This document shows, in pieces, positions 1-7,526 of a stretch of 23,989 bases of DNA (position 1 is its first letter; every line of letters begins with the position of its first letter). The notes under the pieces were generated by a model, which was not told the DNA's origin, did not search any database, and saw nothing but the letters and a program-made list of their open reading frames with translations. Origin of the DNA: CAYWBI01 sp964456445 (GTDB lineage: Bacteria > Calditrichota > Calditrichia > Calditrichales > J004). A program made the position numbers and the translations under genes. Location: positions 1-23,989 of the forward strand of contig CAYWBI010000042.1 of assembly GCA_964456445.1 (NCBI GenBank). Reading direction: 5' to 3'.

Positions 1-2
1 TA

Positions 3-62
3 ATTTGGGTTAAAGGTAAATCCTATGGTCATATGATACGAACTTTAAATAGTGTCATATGA
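3..62 (+). CDS. possible 3' end of an upstream gene (partial)
   Basis: One frame is open from the left edge of the window to a TGA at 60-62. It encodes about 19 residues containing KGKSYGHMIRTLNSVI. An intrinsic terminator begins 28 nt downstream, which is what one would expect after the last gene of a transcript. The product cannot be identified from so short a tail. The frame may be open by chance, because the stretch overlaps a 26-nt tandem repeat and the other two plus-strand frames close early. Sequence to the left of the window would settle it. Confidence 0.3.
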   Translation: MWVKGKSYGHMIRTLNSVI

Positions 63-79
63 TATGCGTTTTAAATAGC
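28..79 (+). repeat. two tandem 26-nt direct repeats, each with a TCATATGA palindrome
   Basis: Units 28-53 and 54-79 follow each other with no spacer. They agree in all but five positions, four of which lie at unit positions 12-16, with the fifth at the last base. Each unit starts with GTCATATGATA and ends in TTTAAATAG. The eight-base palindrome TCATATGA is conserved in both. This could be a paired operator or a small tandem duplication at the end of the preceding gene. Confidence 0.55.
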
Positions 80-89
80 TGGTTTTATA

Positions 90-131
90 CAGAAGACTAA
101 CCTTCACATCACGGTTAGTCTTCTGGTTTTT
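90..131 (+). terminator. rho-independent terminator of an upstream gene
   Basis: A perfect 13-bp inverted repeat (90-102 with 113-125, CAGAAGACTAACC and its complement) encloses a 10-nt loop and is followed by a T run at 127-131. It reads on the plus strand and so would end a transcript entering from the left. It insulates the cytochrome genes that follow, so these must have their own promoter between about 131 and 196. Confidence 0.85.
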
Positions 132-195
132 ATATTGCTATATCATTGCCATATTGAATTTTGCTGATTGTTGGCTTCTTAACCCTGGCCCGAAT

Positions 196-2487
196 ATGAA
201 AAGTAGCATATTGAAAATAGTTTTAGCATGCTTGATAAATACCACCTTCCTTTTTTCATACCAACAAGAGGACCCGTCCTGTTTTAGTTGCCACTCCGAT
301 AGTGTAAAAGTAGAAATCAAAAAGACACATCAGAATTCTTTGATAGTTAATAAGCGCCACTTTGACGAATCGGTACATGGTGATTTAGATTGTGTGGATT
401 GTCATGAAGACCTGGATTCTGCAACGCCTCCGCATCATGCCAGCGAGAATCTTACAAAAGTGGACTGCGGAACCTGTCATGACATCGAAGAAATTGGGGA
501 AGGGGTACATACCAAATCGTTGAACTGCTCGGATTGTCATACAAAGCATAATATTCAGCCGTCCGATTCACTTTTAAAATCCGGAGAAAAATTTTGTCTG
601 TCCTGTCATAAATCGCATGAGGTGCAAGGATACAGCCAAAGTATTCATTATAAGGCGAGGCAAAAAGGGGAAAAAGCCCCAACGTGTATTACGTGTCATG
701 GCAATAAAATTCATGAAATTGAGAAAGTTAAGGTTAGTCAAAAAAAACTGGACACGATTTGTGCCCAATGTCATGCGGGTGTTGTACGGCAATATGAAAA
801 TAGTCTCCATGGCAAAGCGCTTGCACAGGGGAAGTATTTAGCGCCAAATTGTATTACGTGCCATGGTGGACACAAAATATTATCACATGAAAATGATAAG
901 TCACAAACCTATAAAATGAATATCCCCGCTCTTTGCGGCCGCTGTCATAAAGATGGCACCAAAGTATCGGAACTAAAGGATATAAGCCAGACACATATCT
1001 TAAAGAATTATTCACAATCGATTCATGGCAAGGGGTTATTTGAACGCGGCTTAATCGTTGCGGCGGCTTGCACCGATTGCCATACGGCACACTGTGTTCT
1101 GCCACATACCAATCCAAATTCAACGATTAACAGAAAAAATATCGCCCGGACCTGTGAAAAGTGCCATGCCGGAATTGAAAAAGTACATATAAAGGTAATA
1201 AACGGAAAGCTTTGGGAATCCGCTCCCAATAAGATACCCGCCTGTATTGATTGTCATCAACCGCATAACATAAGACAAGTAATTTACAATGAAAAATATA
1301 CCGACCAATATTGCATGAATTGTCATAAGGACAAAAATCTATTCAAATGGGCCGACGGAAAAAAAGATTCTTTGTTCGTGGACTATGCGAAGCATAAAAA
1401 ATCTGTTCACAAGGAGAACACGTGTATAAAATGCCATACAAATATTTCAATATCCAATAATCCGGTTTGTAAAAACAGCGGGAAAGTTGATTGCTCATCC
1501 TGTCATGAAGAAGAAGTTAGTAATTATACGAGAAGTATTCATGGGACATTGCATGTAGATGGAAATGTAAATGCACCTTACTGCACGGATTGCCATGGAA
1601 AGCATTCGATCCAATCAAAAAAAGAGCAAAAATCCCCGACGGCACGGCAGAATATTCCATATTTGTGTTCAAAATGTCATCATGAGGGTCAAAAGGCCGC
1701 TCTTAAATATCTTGGGAAAGAACATAATATTATAAAAAATTACGAAATGAGCATACATGGCCAAGGATTATTAAAAAGTGGCCTGGTGGTCTCCGCCACG
1801 TGTACCGATTGTCATACAAGCCATTTGGAATTGCCAATCTCTGATAGTTTATCGACCATAAATCCCCGGAACCTTGCCAACACCTGCTCAAAATGTCATC
1901 TTGGAATTTATGAAGAATTTAGTAAAAGTGTACATAGCCCAAGCGTGACCAAAACAGACCAGAAATTACCCGATTGTTATGATTGCCATAAATCCCATAC
2001 AATAGAAAGAGTGGACAAACACGATTTCAGGCAAAGCATTGTTAGCCAGTGTGGACAATGCCATCCCAAGGTAACGGAAACCTATTTTGATACCTTTCAT
2101 GGTAAAGTAACAAAGTTGGGTTCTGATAAAACAGCCAAATGTTCCGATTGCCATGGCGCTCATAATATTTTACCACCGGATAATCCCCGTTCTTCGTTAA
2201 GTTATCAAAACATTGTAAAGACTTGTTCTAAATGTCATCCAAATTCCAATCGAGAGTTTGTTGGCTATTTAACGCACGCAACCCATCACAATAAAAACAA
2301 GTATCCATATCTGTACTATACGTATTTATTTATGACGATACTTCTAACCGGGACCTTCGCATTCTTTGGCATTCATACCATGTTATGGTTGCCAAGGGCA
2401 TTATCCGAACGCAAAAAAGAAAAAAATGCAACGATTGAAGCTGAACAAAACGATGAAGAAAATCAGGAAACGGAAGATGATAAATAA
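196..2487 (+). CDS. membrane-anchored 23-heme cytochrome c
   Basis: A 763-residue protein with an N-terminal signal peptide (about residues 1-22), then 23 CXXCH c-type heme motifs spread to about residue 690, then one transmembrane helix (about 704-730) and a charged acidic cytoplasmic tail. Several SIHG-like motifs supply likely distal histidine ligands. It would sit in the periplasm attached to the inner membrane and carry electrons. Residues 246-328 and about 490-572 are clear duplicates, each holding a CXXCH, a SIHG and a CTDCHT block in the same order. The ATG at 196 is chosen because the signal peptide starts there; an ATG at 154 would add 14 residues that do not resemble one. The next gene, a cytochrome b, overlaps it by 11 nt, which suggests a complex. 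The exact family is not recognised beyond multiheme cytochrome c3-like proteins. Confidence 0.93.
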   Translation: MKSSILKIVLACLINTTFLFSYQQEDPSCFSCHSDSVKVEIKKTHQNSLIVNKRHFDESVHGDLDCVDCHEDLDSATPPHHASENLTKVDCGTCHDIEEIGEGVHTKSLNCSDCHTKHNIQPSDSLLKSGEKFCLSCHKSHEVQGYSQSIHYKARQKGEKAPTCITCHGNKIHEIEKVKVSQKKLDTICAQCHAGVVRQYENSLHGKALAQGKYLAPNCITCHGGHKILSHENDKSQTYKMNIPALCGRCHKDGTKVSELKDISQTHILKNYSQSIHGKGLFERGLIVAAACTDCHTAHCVLPHTNPNSTINRKNIARTCEKCHAGIEKVHIKVINGKLWESAPNKIPACIDCHQPHNIRQVIYNEKYTDQYCMNCHKDKNLFKWADGKKDSLFVDYAKHKKSVHKENTCIKCHTNISISNNPVCKNSGKVDCSSCHEEEVSNYTRSIHGTLHVDGNVNAPYCTDCHGKHSIQSKKEQKSPTARQNIPYLCSKCHHEGQKAALKYLGKEHNIIKNYEMSIHGQGLLKSGLVVSATCTDCHTSHLELPISDSLSTINPRNLANTCSKCHLGIYEEFSKSVHSPSVTKTDQKLPDCYDCHKSHTIERVDKHDFRQSIVSQCGQCHPKVTETYFDTFHGKVTKLGSDKTAKCSDCHGAHNILPPDNPRSSLSYQNIVKTCSKCHPNSNREFVGYLTHATHHNKNKYPYLYYTYLFMTILLTGTFAFFGIHTMLWLPRALSERKKEKNATIEAEQNDEENQETEDDK

Positions 2488-3325
2488 CGTGCAAGACGGA
2501 AAATATTATGAGCGCTTTGACCCAGCTTTAAGAATTATGCATTTATTTGTGATAATTAGTTTTTTAACCCTGGCGTTCACCGGAACTACAATTAAATTTT
2601 CAGGTGTAGGAATATTTCAAACGATTTCAAAATTAATGGGCGGGTACCAGGTTACGGGGTTTATGCATCGTGTTGCAGCAATTATTACTTTTGGGTATTT
2701 CTTTGCCCACCTTGCATATGTGTTTTATTTGAAGAGAAAAGAAGGCAAACCATTACGCTACTTCCTAGCGGGCGATAGTTCACTGGTACCAAACAAAAAC
2801 GATTTAAGAGAGTACTTCCAGACCATTAAATGGTTTTTGGGGCGAGGCAAAAGACCAGCCTATGGAAAATGGACATATTGGGAAAAGTTTGATTATTTTG
2901 CGGTATTTTGGGGGGTAGCCATAATCGGGGCCAGCGGTCTGTTATTATGGTTCCCTGAATTTTTTACACAGCTTGGGGTGCCCGGACTAATAATCAACAT
3001 CGCCACCATAATTCACAGCGATGAAGCGTTGTTGGCCACCGGTTTTATATTTACTGTCCATTTTTTTAATACGCATTTTCGACCGGATAAATTTCCAATG
3101 GACAAGGTGATTTTTATCGGAAGCATTCCTGTTGAAGAATTAAAGAAGGACAGACCGAAGCTGTATAAAGAATTGCTTGAATCTGGTGAATTAGAAAAAC
3201 ATCTTGTTGATCCCCCTTCAAAAAGATTTTTAATTGCGGTAAAAGTTTTCGGATTGTCTGCTTTAGCCACGGGAATTATCTTTATCATTTTAATAATTTA
3301 CTCAATGATATTTCTATACCAATAG
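2477..3325 (+). CDS. cytochrome b subunit (HydC/FdnI-like, di-heme b)
   Basis: A 282-residue integral membrane protein with five predicted helices. Histidines sit where di-heme cytochromes b of the formate dehydrogenase/hydrogenase gamma type place their ligands: RIMHLF in helix 1, FMHR before helix 2 and FFAHLAY within it, and TVHFFNTHF in helix 4. A soluble segment of about 60 residues follows helix 4 (from about residue 205), and a fifth helix ends the chain. Such subunits exchange electrons with the quinone pool. The ATG at 2477 is preferred: AGGAAA at 2465-2470 is well spaced, and upstream in-frame ATGs lie deep inside the previous gene and give a Lys-rich non-conserved extension. With the preceding multiheme protein it looks like a two-gene version of a cytochrome b/multiheme c quinone oxidoreductase; Geobacter CbcL joins similar domains in one chain. 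Confidence 0.88.
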   Translation: MINNVQDGKYYERFDPALRIMHLFVIISFLTLAFTGTTIKFSGVGIFQTISKLMGGYQVTGFMHRVAAIITFGYFFAHLAYVFYLKRKEGKPLRYFLAGDSSLVPNKNDLREYFQTIKWFLGRGKRPAYGKWTYWEKFDYFAVFWGVAIIGASGLLLWFPEFFTQLGVPGLIINIATIIHSDEALLATGFIFTVHFFNTHFRPDKFPMDKVIFIGSIPVEELKKDRPKLYKELLESGELEKHLVDPPSKRFLIAVKVFGLSALATGIIFIILIIYSMIFLYQ

Positions 3326-3391
3326 CGCCTATATATGGCTCCTGTAAAAAAGAGGTATTTATCGGTATTGATTTGATTATTTTCCCTATTG

Positions 3392-3550
3392 CTATTTTAA
3401 TTCAAGGACTTCTTTCTTTGTCTTTCTATGAAACGGATGTGCCGGAAGAGAGGAAGCGCGCAGTAAAGTAAAACCAGCGATTGTTGCCCCAATACCCTGA
3501 TAAACGCCTACATTAATCCGCACTGCTGCATCAGCAATACCGAAAGGTCC
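3392..3550 (-). pseudogene. possible remnant of a membrane protein gene
   Basis: On the minus strand a frame is open for 52 codons, between a TAA at 3551-3553 and its own TAG at 3392-3394. It has no ATG start. The translation reads like real protein: a hydrophobic segment RINVGVYQGIGATIAGFTLL, then a basic tail LPAHPFHRKTKKEVLELK that would suit the end of a small membrane protein. It may be the surviving 3' end of a decayed gene, or a chance open frame. No family was recognised. Confidence 0.3.
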
Positions 3551-3571
3551 TTACACCATCTGGTTTCCGGC

Positions 3572-4039
3572 TTATTTGCCAAATACCTGATCCATGGCGC
3601 CTGTAACCTTTTTTTCGACTTCCCTGAGAATGGGCAATGCTTTACTGTCTTTTGCCATGGAGGCAGGGCGCACAAAAAGAATGGTTGTTTTACCATCCTT
3701 TTCGATCAATGTGGCCCTTAGGGGGCACAAGGCCAGCATATCCGGATCGGCATTTGCCACCCGGTTGGCATAAACAACGTTGCAAAAAACCATACTGCGG
3801 ATAGCGGTCAGTTTGTTGGTGTTGTACTCCTTGCCCCAACGGTCGGAAAAGCCGGCCATGTTTTTGCCGATATTGGCTTCAAAAACAACATAAAAATGAT
3901 TGTCCTCCAAAGCGGCATAAACACTGTCATAAGCGGCGCTCATGGGTTTATCGATGGTTTTTTTATACAGAGCCGGGTTGCCTGCAAGTAAGGTTGTGGC
4001 AAAGGAAAAACTGATCAGAAAAGTTAAAAGTGTACGCAT
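3572..4039 (-). CDS. secreted DUF302 family protein
   Basis: A 155-residue protein with a clear signal peptide (MRTLLTFLISFSFATTLLAG). The mature part matches the DUF302 (TT1751-like) fold pattern: an alpha/beta domain with a start like KPMSAAYDSVYAALEDNHFY and a later LCPLRATLIEKDGKTTILFVRP strand pair. The family has no agreed function. The protein is probably periplasmic or lipid-free exported; there is no lipobox cysteine. AGGAG lies 5 nt before the ATG, so the start is good. It is divergent from the NifX-like gene and convergent with the cytochrome genes, so it is likely transcribed alone. Confidence 0.75.
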   Translation of the reverse strand: MRTLLTFLISFSFATTLLAGNPALYKKTIDKPMSAAYDSVYAALEDNHFYVVFEANIGKNMAGFSDRWGKEYNTNKLTAIRSMVFCNVVYANRVANADPDMLALCPLRATLIEKDGKTTILFVRPASMAKDSKALPILREVEKKVTGAMDQVFGK

Positions 4040-4418
4040 GACAACTCCTGTGTTAACATTAAAGAAATATAAAGAGTCTGTTTGTTCCCTTTTCCCAAAA
4101 CAGGAAAAAACTTCAAAGTAAAGCGCCGGAAGAACAATGTGCCTAAATGTAAAACCCTGAACCGGGCGGAAAAATTCCCATGGACCAATCTCTGCAAAAA
4201 AACAAAAGATATTGGAATGATTCGTTTAGATTAAGAGCAATTTCAATCTTCCCGCTTATGTTTTTTATATTTAGCGCAAGCGTGCTAAGTTTTTCCTGAT
4301 ATTTTTATTTGAGAACCGCTTGCAAGATAGCTCTTGGAAAAATCTGTTTCAACTTTTATGTCACAAAACAAAATTCAAATCATCTATAAGAAAACATCCA
4401 TAAAACAATGAGGAGATT
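4040..4418. other. AT-rich divergent intergenic region
   Basis: This 379-bp stretch separates the DUF302 gene (minus) from the NifX-like gene (plus) and should contain both promoters. No open frame of note was found. The only clear structure is the hairpin at 4271-4294, listed separately. I could not assign convincing -35/-10 pairs by eye. Confidence 0.6.
4271..4294 (+). terminator. weak hairpin with T run, possible terminator or attenuator
   Basis: TTAGCGC and GTGCTAA (4271-4277 with 4282-4288) form a 7-bp stem with one G-U pair and an AAGC loop, followed by five T at 4290-4294. It looks like an intrinsic terminator on the plus strand, but no plus-strand gene ends nearby. It lies about 125 nt before the NifX-like start, so it could attenuate a leader transcript. 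Confidence 0.35.
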
Positions 4419-4799
4419 ATGAAAATTGCAGCAGGTACTTTGGATAAGCTTATGGTCAATCCCGATCATTTTGGCAGTAGTCGTTACTTTTTAATCGCAG
4501 AAATAAAAGACAAGACAGTTACCCAAACAGAATTCCGGGAAAATCCATACAACGGACATGGTATCGCCGGTAAAGGGATGAAGATTGCCGGGTTGCTTAG
4601 TGACTGTCAGGGGATCCTTATCCGCTCAATTGGAAACCATGCTTTTAATCATATGCCTGCACGTGGGCTGGAAATATATCTGACCCGTGAAGCGGATTTT
4701 GATAAAGCATTTGCTTTGTTTACAGAAGAAAAGCTTAAAAAGTTTGATCGCACAGCGGGCAAGTTCCGTCCCATGCAAGGAGCACATGAAACAGAATAA
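4419..4799 (+). CDS. NifX/NifB C-terminal-like (dinitrogenase Fe-Mo cofactor domain) protein
   Basis: A 126-residue single-domain protein of the family named after dinitrogenase iron-molybdenum cofactor biosynthesis (PF02579). It shows the usual order: MKIA at the start, a HFGSSRYFLIAEI segment, a GHGIAGKG loop, a LLSDCQGILIRSIG segment and a GLEIYLT strand near residues 85-91. In nitrogen fixers such domains carry cofactor intermediates, but small stand-alone copies are common in anaerobes that do not fix nitrogen, and their role is unclear. No nif genes are nearby. GAGGAG precedes the ATG with good spacing. It overlaps the MFS transporter by 14 nt, so the two are translationally coupled, which hints at a shared function in metal or cofactor handling (inference). 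Confidence 0.72.
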   Translation: MKIAAGTLDKLMVNPDHFGSSRYFLIAEIKDKTVTQTEFRENPYNGHGIAGKGMKIAGLLSDCQGILIRSIGNHAFNHMPARGLEIYLTREADFDKAFALFTEEKLKKFDRTAGKFRPMQGAHETE

Positions 4800-6057
4800 A
4801 CATTGGCCTTTTGAGAAACGTAATTTTTTAAGCGGGCTTTTACATGGCACCTTTTTTAAATTTGGCAGCGCCTTCTCGCATGAAAACAGCATTCTGCCTG
4901 CTTTTATATACAGCCTGACCGGTTCACCTTTATTGGTAGGGCTGCTGGCGACCCTGCGACGCTTTGGTTTGATAGCGCCTCAACTCTTTTTTGCAAGTTT
5001 CCTGGAATCAAAAAAATACAAACGTCCCTATCTTGTTGGAGTACTCTATATCCGGGCCCTGATGTGGTTTGTAATGGGCTGGTCAGTTGTCTTTTTATCA
5101 ACCGATTGGCCCGTATTGACAACCTGGATTGTTTTTGTCCTGTTGACCATATTTTTCTTTTCCGGGTCGATGGGGCAGTTGGTCTATTCTTATATTTTGG
5201 GTAGTACCATTTCACCACAAAAACGCGGTCGCTTTTTTGGCGTCAATAATTTATTGGGTGGACTGGCCGGGATCGGTGCGGGATTTTTAAGCGGCGATAT
5301 GCTGAAAAATCTCAAAAGCTCAGGGACGCTTACAGAGTATGGTCAGTTGTTTGTTATCACCTCATTGGCTTTTGCAGTTGCCGGTATCGGATTTGTTTTG
5401 ATGCGCGAACAAGGCGATGGACGTCATGTAAAAAATAAAGATCTGAAAACATTTTTCCGTGAATCGTTTGAACTGGCCCGTGATAACCGCACCTTCCGCA
5501 AGTTGCTCATTGTGGCTTTGCTATACCCGGCGGTCTTAATGTCCGTGCCGTTTTTTGTTGTATTGGCGCGTGATAAGCTACATGCCACGGGTGTGGAACT
5601 GGGGATGTTTGTGACCATGCAAATTACCGGAGAGATGTTGGGTGGCCTGTTTTGGGGTGCACTTGGCGATCATTTTGGTTATCGCAAGGTCCTTATCGGG
5701 CTCACGGCGCTGATAACCTTGACTCCGTTGTTTGCAGTTGTGTTGTACGGAACCTGGCCCGGGGCTTTTTTGCTTGTCTTCCTTTTAAGCGGATTTGTGT
5801 TAAAGCCTGTTGACAATTCTGTACGCAATTATATTCTGGAGATTTCATCGAATCATCGGGTGCCGCAATATGTTGCACTTAAAAACACCATTACCGCACC
5901 CACTTTGTTGTTCCCTGTTATCGGCGGATTTATCCTGAGCCTTTTTGGTTACCTTGCTCTGTTTTATATCAGTTCCGTACTTATTATAGGCTCGGCCATT
6001 ACCAGCTGGCTGCTGCCAGAGCCACGTGATATGATGAATGCCAGGGCAGATACATGA
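4786..6057 (+). CDS. MFS-type membrane transporter
   Basis: A protein of about 423 residues with roughly a dozen hydrophobic helices typical of the major facilitator superfamily. It includes a GALGDHFGYRKVLIG segment resembling the MFS loop motif (GxLaDrxGrkxxl) in the second half. The substrate cannot be told from sequence. The ATG at 4786 is preferred because AAGGAG (4777-4782) is just upstream, though with only a 3-nt spacer. An upstream ATG at 4687 would add 33 residues read from the preceding gene in another frame, and these show no transporter character. It overlaps the NifX-like gene by 14 nt. The gene ends facing the Omp85 gene, with 65 bp between. Confidence 0.8.
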   Translation: MKQNKHWPFEKRNFLSGLLHGTFFKFGSAFSHENSILPAFIYSLTGSPLLVGLLATLRRFGLIAPQLFFASFLESKKYKRPYLVGVLYIRALMWFVMGWSVVFLSTDWPVLTTWIVFVLLTIFFFSGSMGQLVYSYILGSTISPQKRGRFFGVNNLLGGLAGIGAGFLSGDMLKNLKSSGTLTEYGQLFVITSLAFAVAGIGFVLMREQGDGRHVKNKDLKTFFRESFELARDNRTFRKLLIVALLYPAVLMSVPFFVVLARDKLHATGVELGMFVTMQITGEMLGGLFWGALGDHFGYRKVLIGLTALITLTPLFAVVLYGTWPGAFLLVFLLSGFVLKPVDNSVRNYILEISSNHRVPQYVALKNTITAPTLLFPVIGGFILSLFGYLALFYISSVLIIGSAITSWLLPEPRDMMNARADT

Positions 6058-6062
6058 AAATC

Positions 6063-6076
6063 CGGCCAAGCGGCCG
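6063..6076. terminator. short GC hairpin between convergent genes
   Basis: CGGCC at 6063-6067 pairs with GGCCG at 6072-6076 around an AAGC loop. It lies in the short space where the MFS and Omp85 genes converge, where a two-way terminator would be expected. Neither side has a strong T run: on the minus strand there are four T a few bases later, and on the plus strand none nearby. This is a weak call. Confidence 0.3.
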
Positions 6077-6122
6077 ACCGAATAATGAGCTGGTCATTTT
6101 GTTTACAAGCTTGTACCTTTGG

Positions 6123-7526
6123 CTAAAAAGCTGTCTGTGCCTCAAAGATGAACTCATGCCTTAGCTGTTCATCAAAACCCATTTCAACCCGCACGACCTC
6201 GATATAGGGTAAACGGAAATGCAGACCGGCGCCAAAACCGCTTACAAAATCCGAGAGTCTCAAATTCTTGCCGTCGCCCCAAACCTGCCCACTGTCAAAA
6301 AAGATGGCGGCATTTAAACCATAGCTCAGATTTTGGGTGGCGCTTGGGCTTAGAAATCCGTTAGACATACTGATCTGCCTCAGGGGCAAAAGGGTAAAGC
6401 GCGTCTCCATACTTAAAATGATGCTGTTTGTCCCCTCATACACTTCGTTAAAATGACCGCGTATCCTTTCTAAAAAACCAATATAAACGCCATCATATAA
6501 TGGAAGCTTGCCGCGGGTTTGGCGGGTATAAGCGCGGGCGGCAATGGTAATACCCCGAACGGTATTGTAATGACGAATATCGGCAACGGCCTGTTGATAA
6601 TTTACGTGTTTATTCCCTATCCCCTGCGCTATAAGTGTAAATTGTGCATACCAACCAGCAGAAGGATACGTTATCAGATCACGGTTATCAAAAGTAGTTG
6701 AAAGCCCGGCGCCGAAAACATCCAGTTTCTTTTGCTGATTGGGCATAAATGATGCCACGGTACCTGGAACGGTAACATGGTCAAACATAAATATTGCGGT
6801 ATTATAAAAATAGCGGTTCCAGTATCGTCCAAATGTAGAAAGGATGTTAAAATGCCGTTCATCAAAATCGCCTGTTGGATGATTTATGGCAAACTTGCTG
6901 GGAAGAAAATACTGATTGATTGAAAAACCCAATGAATACCGGTGCTCAATGCCTAACCAGGGGTTATAGAATTCAAATTGATATCCCGGACGATTGCCAA
7001 AGAATACACTGCCAATCAGGTTGATATTCTCGCCCATGGCATTTACATCAATTAATCCGGCGCCATAAGTGATCTTGCTATAATCCCTGTCTTCGAAACG
7101 CAGCACGGGGAAAGGGTAGTAAAACCAGCGCTCGGTTACATGTACGATCAGGGCGATGTCATCGTTGTCCGGGACAGGGATAATTTCCACATTATTAAAG
7201 AGATATGTGTTGTAAATACGTTTTTCGGATAGTTCCGAAAGCGAGTCATTGTACCTGTCGCCGACAGTAAACAACAGTTCCCGTGTGATTACATATTTTT
7301 TAGTTACGGTGTTTCCACTAACAATGATTTTTGAAATTGCACGTCCGTTATAGGTGGCTGTAAGCTGGTCGGCCCGTACGGTCGTTGGCAGGGTCACAAA
7401 AACTATGGCCAACGCTAATGGAAGTATAAACGTTTTTCCGCCTCGAAAGACCCCTCTTCTGCCGGACTTGTGTATTGTGTTTGATTTGGTAAAATTTGAA
7501 AATAAATGCGTGTTGATAAATGACAT
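6123..7526 (-). CDS. Omp85/BamA-like outer-membrane protein with one POTRA domain
   Basis: A 467-residue protein. A basic N-terminus and a hydrophobic signal segment (FILPLALAIVFVTLPTTVRA, about residues 33-52) are followed by one POTRA-like domain (about 58-132, SKIIVSGNTVTKKYVITREL through VTERWFYYP). The rest is beta-rich, with alternating aromatic and polar residues expected of a 16-strand Bac_surface_Ag barrel, and the last residue is Phe, the usual outer-membrane signal. BamA has five POTRA domains and is about 800 residues, so this is a short relative and not BamA itself. Relatives insert or translocate proteins or lipids. The long N-terminus is kept because no later start was found. 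Its ATG directly follows the stop of the PHP gene (TAAATG), so it is the last gene of the minus-strand operon. Confidence 0.82.
   Translation of the reverse strand: MSFINTHLFSNFTKSNTIHKSGRRGVFRGGKTFILPLALAIVFVTLPTTVRADQLTATYNGRAISKIIVSGNTVTKKYVITRELLFTVGDRYNDSLSELSEKRIYNTYLFNNVEIIPVPDNDDIALIVHVTERWFYYPFPVLRFEDRDYSKITYGAGLIDVNAMGENINLIGSVFFGNRPGYQFEFYNPWLGIEHRYSLGFSINQYFLPSKFAINHPTGDFDERHFNILSTFGRYWNRYFYNTAIFMFDHVTVPGTVASFMPNQQKKLDVFGAGLSTTFDNRDLITYPSAGWYAQFTLIAQGIGNKHVNYQQAVADIRHYNTVRGITIAARAYTRQTRGKLPLYDGVYIGFLERIRGHFNEVYEGTNSIILSMETRFTLLPLRQISMSNGFLSPSATQNLSYGLNAAIFFDSGQVWGDGKNLRLSDFVSGFGAGLHFRLPYIEVVRVEMGFDEQLRHEFIFEAQTAF

Noticed and set aside
28..79. A CRISPR array
   Set aside because: There are only two repeat units, no spacer between them and no cas genes.
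2366..2476. Start of the cytochrome b gene at the earlier in-frame ATG (2366)
   Set aside because: It lies deep inside the cytochrome c gene and gives a Lys-rich extension; the ATG at 2477 has AGGAAA at good spacing.
4419..4799. Evidence of a nitrogen-fixation cluster
   Set aside because: The NifX-like domain also occurs alone in non-fixing anaerobes and no other nif gene is present.
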